In this document: positions 5,949 to 9,342 of the stretch, in pieces
Layout: every line of letters begins with the position of its first letter
How positions within the stretch are numbered: position 1 is the stretch's first letter
Assembly (NCBI GenBank): GCA_902464015.1
Contig: CABQHM010000093.1
Span: 1-9,342, forward strand
Length of the DNA stretch: 9,342 bases
Origin: an uncultured Coriobacteriales bacterium
GTDB lineage: Bacteria > Actinomycetota > Coriobacteriia > Coriobacteriales > UMGS124
Direction: 5' to 3'
Position numbers and translations under genes: made by a program
The notes under the pieces: generated by a model
Told to the model about the DNA's origin: nothing
Database searches by the model: none
Seen by the model: only the letters and a program-made list of their open reading frames with translations

Positions 5949-6536
5949 TTACAACTCTTTCTTCGGCACAGAGTCGAAGTAGTACACGTTCGGGCTCGTG
6001 CCCGCCTCAGCCATCCACTGCTCGCCGCCGTACTGGGCGATGAGCTTGGAGACGTCGCTGCCAGGGTCGTCGAGGTCGCCCACCGTGATGGCACGGTTGG
6101 GGCAGGTGAGCTGGCACATCGTGGTCTCGATGCCGTTGTCGAGCCTGTGGAAGCACAGCGAGCACTTCTGAACGACCGGGGTGACGGGGTCGATCTGACG
6201 TGCGCCGTAGGGGCAGGCAGCGACGCACTGGCCGCAACCGATGCAGGCTTCCTCGTCCACCACGACGATGCCGTCCTCGCGCTTGTACGTGGCGCCGGCC
6301 GGGCACACCTCGACGCACACGGGGTTGTCGCAGTGCTGGCAAGGCACGGGGCGCCATGTGAACGACAGGCCGTTGGGGTACTCGCCCACAGGCACGTCGT
6401 AGGTGGTCTCGCCCGCGTCGTTCAGCACGCGGATGCGCTGGATGTTCTCGGACAGGCGGTGCTCCATCTTGCATGCGACGGTGCAGGTGCGGCAACCGAT
6501 GCAGCGGTGCAGGTTAATTGCAAAACCGTACTTCAT
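5949..6536 (-). CDS. DmsB-like four-cluster [4Fe-4S] ferredoxin subunit
   Basis: Electron-transfer subunit of 195 residues with 16 cysteines in the four-cluster pattern of DmsB/NrfC/PhsB proteins: C12-C15-C18-C22, C66-C69-C74-C78, C98-C101-C104-C108, and C125-C128-C141-C145. It should pass electrons through a chain of four [4Fe-4S] clusters to or from the catalytic subunit. It has no signal peptide, as expected for a partner carried across the membrane by the Tat signal of the catalytic subunit. The ATG at 6536 lies 12 bp after the catalytic subunit's stop, and AGGAGG directly follows that TAA with six bases to the start. The two are thus one operon with tight translational linkage. No DmsC- or NrfD-like membrane gene follows, so the quinol connection must be encoded elsewhere or be replaced by a soluble donor. 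Confidence 0.95.
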   Translation of the reverse strand: MKYGFAINLHRCIGCRTCTVACKMEHRLSENIQRIRVLNDAGETTYDVPVGEYPNGLSFTWRPVPCQHCDNPVCVEVCPAGATYKREDGIVVVDEEACIGCGQCVAACPYGARQIDPVTPVVQKCSLCFHRLDNGIETTMCQLTCPNRAITVGDLDDPGSDVSKLIAQYGGEQWMAEAGTSPNVYYFDSVPKKEL

Positions 6537-6548
6537 CGTCAGCCTCCT

Positions 6549-9068
6549 TTATGCCTTCTCGACCTGGACCAGGTTGTCGTAGGGTGCGTAGTTGGTCTCG
6601 TACACGAGGTCCTGAGCGGGGTTCAGGACCATCTGGAGCAGCGTGCCGTAGTGGTTGCCCTCGGGGAAGTCCTTGGGCCACCAGCCCTGACGCTGGTTGA
6701 GGCAGCCGGGCTTGATCTCGGGCGTGACCAGGGCCTTGACCTTGTACCAGCCGCGGTCGTTGGAGACCTTGACCACGTCGCCCGTCTGGATGCCGCGGGC
6801 GGCCGCGTCGTCGCATGCCATCTCGAGCCAGGGCTCGGGCGCAATCTCGCGGATCCAGGGCAGTTGGACGTGCTGGGAGTGCGTGGTGTACACGGTGCGG
6901 CAGTTCATGAACGTGAGCGGGTACTCCGCGGCCTTCTCGCTGCGGTTGCCCTCGAGCGGCTCGTAGTAGGTGGCCAGCTCTTCGCCCATGCTGCTCTGCC
7001 AACCGGTGTAGACCTCAACGCGACCGGAAGCGGTGGAGAAGCGCAGGCCCTCGTTGGCCACGTAAGGCTGGGGGTAGTTCGCGCGAGCCACGCCGTTGGC
7101 CTTGAGCTCGTCGAAGTCGATGGTGCTGAACTCAGGCGCAAGGTTGCGGCCCAGGATGTAGTCGCGGCCGAAGGTCTCGGCGTCGTACTTCCAGGTGGTG
7201 TCCTCAAGAATGCCGAACTTCTCGCAGACGCCCTGGGCGATCTCGCGGTCGGTCTTGGCCTCCCACATGGGGGTGATGCACTGCTCGCGCACCTGCATGT
7301 ACATGTTGCCCCAGGTAGGAACGATCTCGAAGGGCTCCTCGTAGTACGAGGTGACAGGCAGCACGAGGTCGGCATAACGGGCGCCGGGGGTCATGATCTG
7401 CTCGGAGACGATGATGAAGTCGAGCTGCGGCAGCGCCTCATTGACCACGCGGTTCCAGTCCGGACCCTGGGTGCCCCAGCCGTACGCCACCGTCCACAGG
7501 AGCTTGATGGGATAGGGCTGCTGGGTAGACAGGATGTCGATCCACTGGGTGCCGGGCAGGGTCTTGCAGGCATGGCCCTCGCGGGGGGCCAGCGTGTCGG
7601 GCGAGCAGCAGCACAGGATCTTGAAGAGCGTGCCGCCGGCCCAGTTCACGTTGGCGTGGGCCTTGCCGATGTTGCCGGTGATGGCCGCGAGCTGGATGAG
7701 GGCGCGCATGGGCAGGTGGCCGTTCCAGTAGCGGTTGGTGCCCTGGGAGCAGCGCAGGCTGCAGGGCGCCTCGGCAACGTAGAGGTCGGCAAGCTTCACG
7801 ATGTCCTCGGCCGGGACCTCGCAGATCTCGCTTGCAGCCTCGGGCGTCCAAGGCTCGAGCGACTCGATGAGCAGCTGGTAGCCGGGTTTCACGGTCACGG
7901 TCGCGCCGTCAACCTCAATCTGGAACTCGCCGTAGAGGGCGGCGCCGTCGGGCATGACGCAAGCCTCGGGCATGTCGGGGTTGAACTGGACCGAAGGATA
8001 GGCAGGCTTGTTCTCAGCCGGGATGGGGGCAACGGGCACGGCGGCGCCGGCGGCTTCGTCCCACACCAGGTAGTTCTCGCCGTCCATGACGTTCATCTTG
8101 GACTCGACGTCCACCAGGAAGGCAAGGTTGGTGTAGTTGCGGATGTAGTCCTCGTCGACATGGCCCTCGTCGACGATGCGCTTCATCATGGCGAGAACCA
8201 TCGCGGCGTCGGTGCCGGGGCGGATCGGGATCCACCAGTCGGCCTTGGCGGCGGTGCGGGAGAAACGCGGGTCGACCACGACGAGCTTGGCGCCGGCTTC
8301 CTGGGCGTCAAAGACGAAGTGCATGTCCTGCATGTTGGTCTCAGCGTAGTTGCAACCGAACATGATGATGCTCTTGGAGCCCTTCATGTCCTCCCACTCG
8401 TTGGCCTCCTGCATGACGTTGAGCGTGGGGAGGTACGCCAGGTTCATGGCAAGGTCGCCCATGATGCCGAAGTTGGAGATCTCGGTAGCGTCGAAGGTGT
8501 TCGCCATCATGTTGCAGTACTTCTGATGGCCCACGCCATAGTTGCCGGTCATGCCGAGAAACGCGTTGGACTCGGGGCCATAGGTGTCCATGTTGTACTG
8601 CATCTTCTCATGGATGAGCTCGAAGGCCTCATCCCAGGAGATGCGCTCGAACTCGCCGGAGCCGCGCTCGCCGACGCGCTTCATGGGGTATTTCACGCGA
8701 TCGGCGGAGTAAACGCGCTGCATGGCGTTGGAGATGCCGCGCAGGCAGATGCGCCTGTGCGCGGGATCGGGGAACTCGGCGGGCTCGACCTTCTGGATGA
8801 CGTCGTCCTTCACATAAGTCTGGATGCCGCAGCTGCCGACGCAGTTGGGGGCACACACCGAGCGGGCGGTCTTGTCGTAGGCTACCTGACCTGCGGAAAG
8901 ATCGAGCTTCTCGGCCAGGGGGTCGGGCATGGCGGCCTCGTCGGCCTGGGCGGCGGGCACGAGCACCTGGGGAACGGAAGCGACCAGACCCGCGGCGGCA
9001 GTTGCCTTGAGGAACTGGCGACGACCAAGCTTCAGCTGGCCGTGCATGTCGTTGGTGCGCTCAATCAC
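6549..9068 (-). CDS. Tat-exported molybdopterin oxidoreductase, DMSO-reductase family catalytic subunit
   Basis: Catalytic subunit of 839 residues. A twin-arginine signal (LGRRQFLKATAAAG, residues 14-27) ends near AQA (40-42), so the enzyme should act outside the cytoplasmic membrane. C72, C76, C80 and C108 (CAPNCVGSC ... RRICLRG) match the FeS0 [4Fe-4S] site. Molybdopterin oxidoreductase domains follow, with GSKSIIMFGCNYAETN, VVVDPRFSRTAAKAD and PIRPGTDAAM (281-290). The C-terminal dinucleotide-binding domain spans about 715-836. The molybdenum ligand is uncertain; D205 in FGIMGDLAMN is a candidate. A region at about 325-420 looks like an insertion relative to DmsA, and CCC occurs at 486-488. 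The GTG at 9068 is preferred: AAGGAGGG lies six bases upstream, whereas M8 has none. A reductase for a sulfoxide, N-oxide or other organic acceptor is plausible, but the substrate cannot be assigned. Confidence 0.95.
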   Translation of the reverse strand: MIERTNDMHGQLKLGRRQFLKATAAAGLVASVPQVLVPAAQADEAAMPDPLAEKLDLSAGQVAYDKTARSVCAPNCVGSCGIQTYVKDDVIQKVEPAEFPDPAHRRICLRGISNAMQRVYSADRVKYPMKRVGERGSGEFERISWDEAFELIHEKMQYNMDTYGPESNAFLGMTGNYGVGHQKYCNMMANTFDATEISNFGIMGDLAMNLAYLPTLNVMQEANEWEDMKGSKSIIMFGCNYAETNMQDMHFVFDAQEAGAKLVVVDPRFSRTAAKADWWIPIRPGTDAAMVLAMMKRIVDEGHVDEDYIRNYTNLAFLVDVESKMNVMDGENYLVWDEAAGAAVPVAPIPAENKPAYPSVQFNPDMPEACVMPDGAALYGEFQIEVDGATVTVKPGYQLLIESLEPWTPEAASEICEVPAEDIVKLADLYVAEAPCSLRCSQGTNRYWNGHLPMRALIQLAAITGNIGKAHANVNWAGGTLFKILCCCSPDTLAPREGHACKTLPGTQWIDILSTQQPYPIKLLWTVAYGWGTQGPDWNRVVNEALPQLDFIIVSEQIMTPGARYADLVLPVTSYYEEPFEIVPTWGNMYMQVREQCITPMWEAKTDREIAQGVCEKFGILEDTTWKYDAETFGRDYILGRNLAPEFSTIDFDELKANGVARANYPQPYVANEGLRFSTASGRVEVYTGWQSSMGEELATYYEPLEGNRSEKAAEYPLTFMNCRTVYTTHSQHVQLPWIREIAPEPWLEMACDDAAARGIQTGDVVKVSNDRGWYKVKALVTPEIKPGCLNQRQGWWPKDFPEGNHYGTLLQMVLNPAQDLVYETNYAPYDNLVQVEKA

Positions 9069-9342
9069 AAGGATCCCTCCTTATTTAACGAGCTCATGGC
9101 AAATAAAGGGGCACCCACAGTCTGCAGCCCGCAAGTAAAGGGAAAAATGCGACGCAAACACCCCGGCGGCGGCATGCATCACCGCTGCACATTGGCAGGT
9201 CTACCTGCATCTATGGCATTTCGCTGGCGCAAATCCCCTTGTCGCCCCTCCTTAAGCCAGAAGAATACGGCCTCACGCGGGCGCATGGCACAAATTTGCG
9301 GGAAATCGAAAAAGTCGGAACAGGCGGGGGCGGGGGCGTGGG
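9069..9342 (-). promoter_or_regulatory. Upstream region of the oxidoreductase operon
   Basis: No convincing gene on either strand in this 274-bp stretch. AAGGAGGG (9082-9075 on the - strand) is the ribosome binding site of the oxidoreductase gene. A perfect palindrome lies at 9195-9208. No clear -35/-10 pair could be fixed. The right edge is a C-rich stretch on the - strand. An SD-like AAGGAGGGG near 9246-9254 has no suitable start codon after it. Confidence 0.4.
9195..9208. promoter_or_regulatory. Perfect palindrome, candidate operator
   Basis: GCAGGT-CT-ACCTGC is a perfect 6+2+6 inverted repeat about 127 bp upstream of the oxidoreductase start codon, in otherwise unstructured non-coding DNA. 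Its length and position fit a dimeric transcription factor site, such as a LuxR- or TetR-type regulator. No regulator gene for this operon is visible in the window. Confidence 0.4.

Noticed and set aside
9225..9260. Small - strand gene after the SD-like AAGGAGGGG near 9246-9254
   Set aside because: No ATG or GTG lies at a usable distance; the only candidate is a TTG about 11 bases downstream giving a very short frame.
9322..9342. G-quadruplex at the right edge
   Set aside because: Only three G-runs of three or more are present before the window ends, so a four-run motif cannot be shown.

Overview
The window looks like chromosomal DNA from a high-GC, anaerobic Gram-positive bacterium, most likely of class Coriobacteriia (Eggerthellaceae or relatives). 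This is inferred from GC-rich codon use, consistent AGGAGG-type ribosome binding sites, a Tat-exported molybdopterin oxidoreductase with ferredoxin subunit and TorD-type chaperone, and an Agr-like LytTR/GHKL signalling cassette. No 16S rRNA or tRNA is present, so the assignment is tentative.

Left part (126-2769, + strand): a three-gene signalling operon. It encodes a LytTR response regulator, a polytopic membrane protein that ends just after a histidine-containing DHp domain, and an overlapping second membrane protein that has an intact GHKL ATPase domain but no histidine at the matching DHp position. Together the last two look like one AgrC-type kinase split over two polypeptides. A C12 tract, a TATAAT box and two possible LytTR half-sites precede the operon. 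No AgrB/AgrD-like gene is visible.

Middle (2770-4900): an intergenic stretch with degenerate 64/65-bp tandem repeats and a bidirectional terminator separates the operon from a convergent (- strand) gene. That gene fuses an N-terminal XRE-type helix-turn-helix to a complete AlaA-like aminotransferase. Its promoter and start region carries four copies of GTTCAAT(T/A)TC spaced exactly 42 bp apart (four turns of B-DNA), which look like an autoregulatory operator array. An internal ribosome binding site could also produce the free aminotransferase.

Right part (4955-9068, - strand): a respiratory-type module read as catalytic subunit, then four-cluster ferredoxin subunit, then a 300-bp repeat-rich gap (three 68-bp units and a strong hairpin), then a TorD-family chaperone and a terminator. 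The catalytic subunit starts with GTG and has a twin-arginine signal, so the complex should act outside the membrane. The chaperone would guard its maturation, and the ferredoxin subunit would carry electrons from an anchor or donor not encoded here. The substrate cannot be read from sequence. The 274 bp upstream of this module hold a perfect palindrome that may be an operator.
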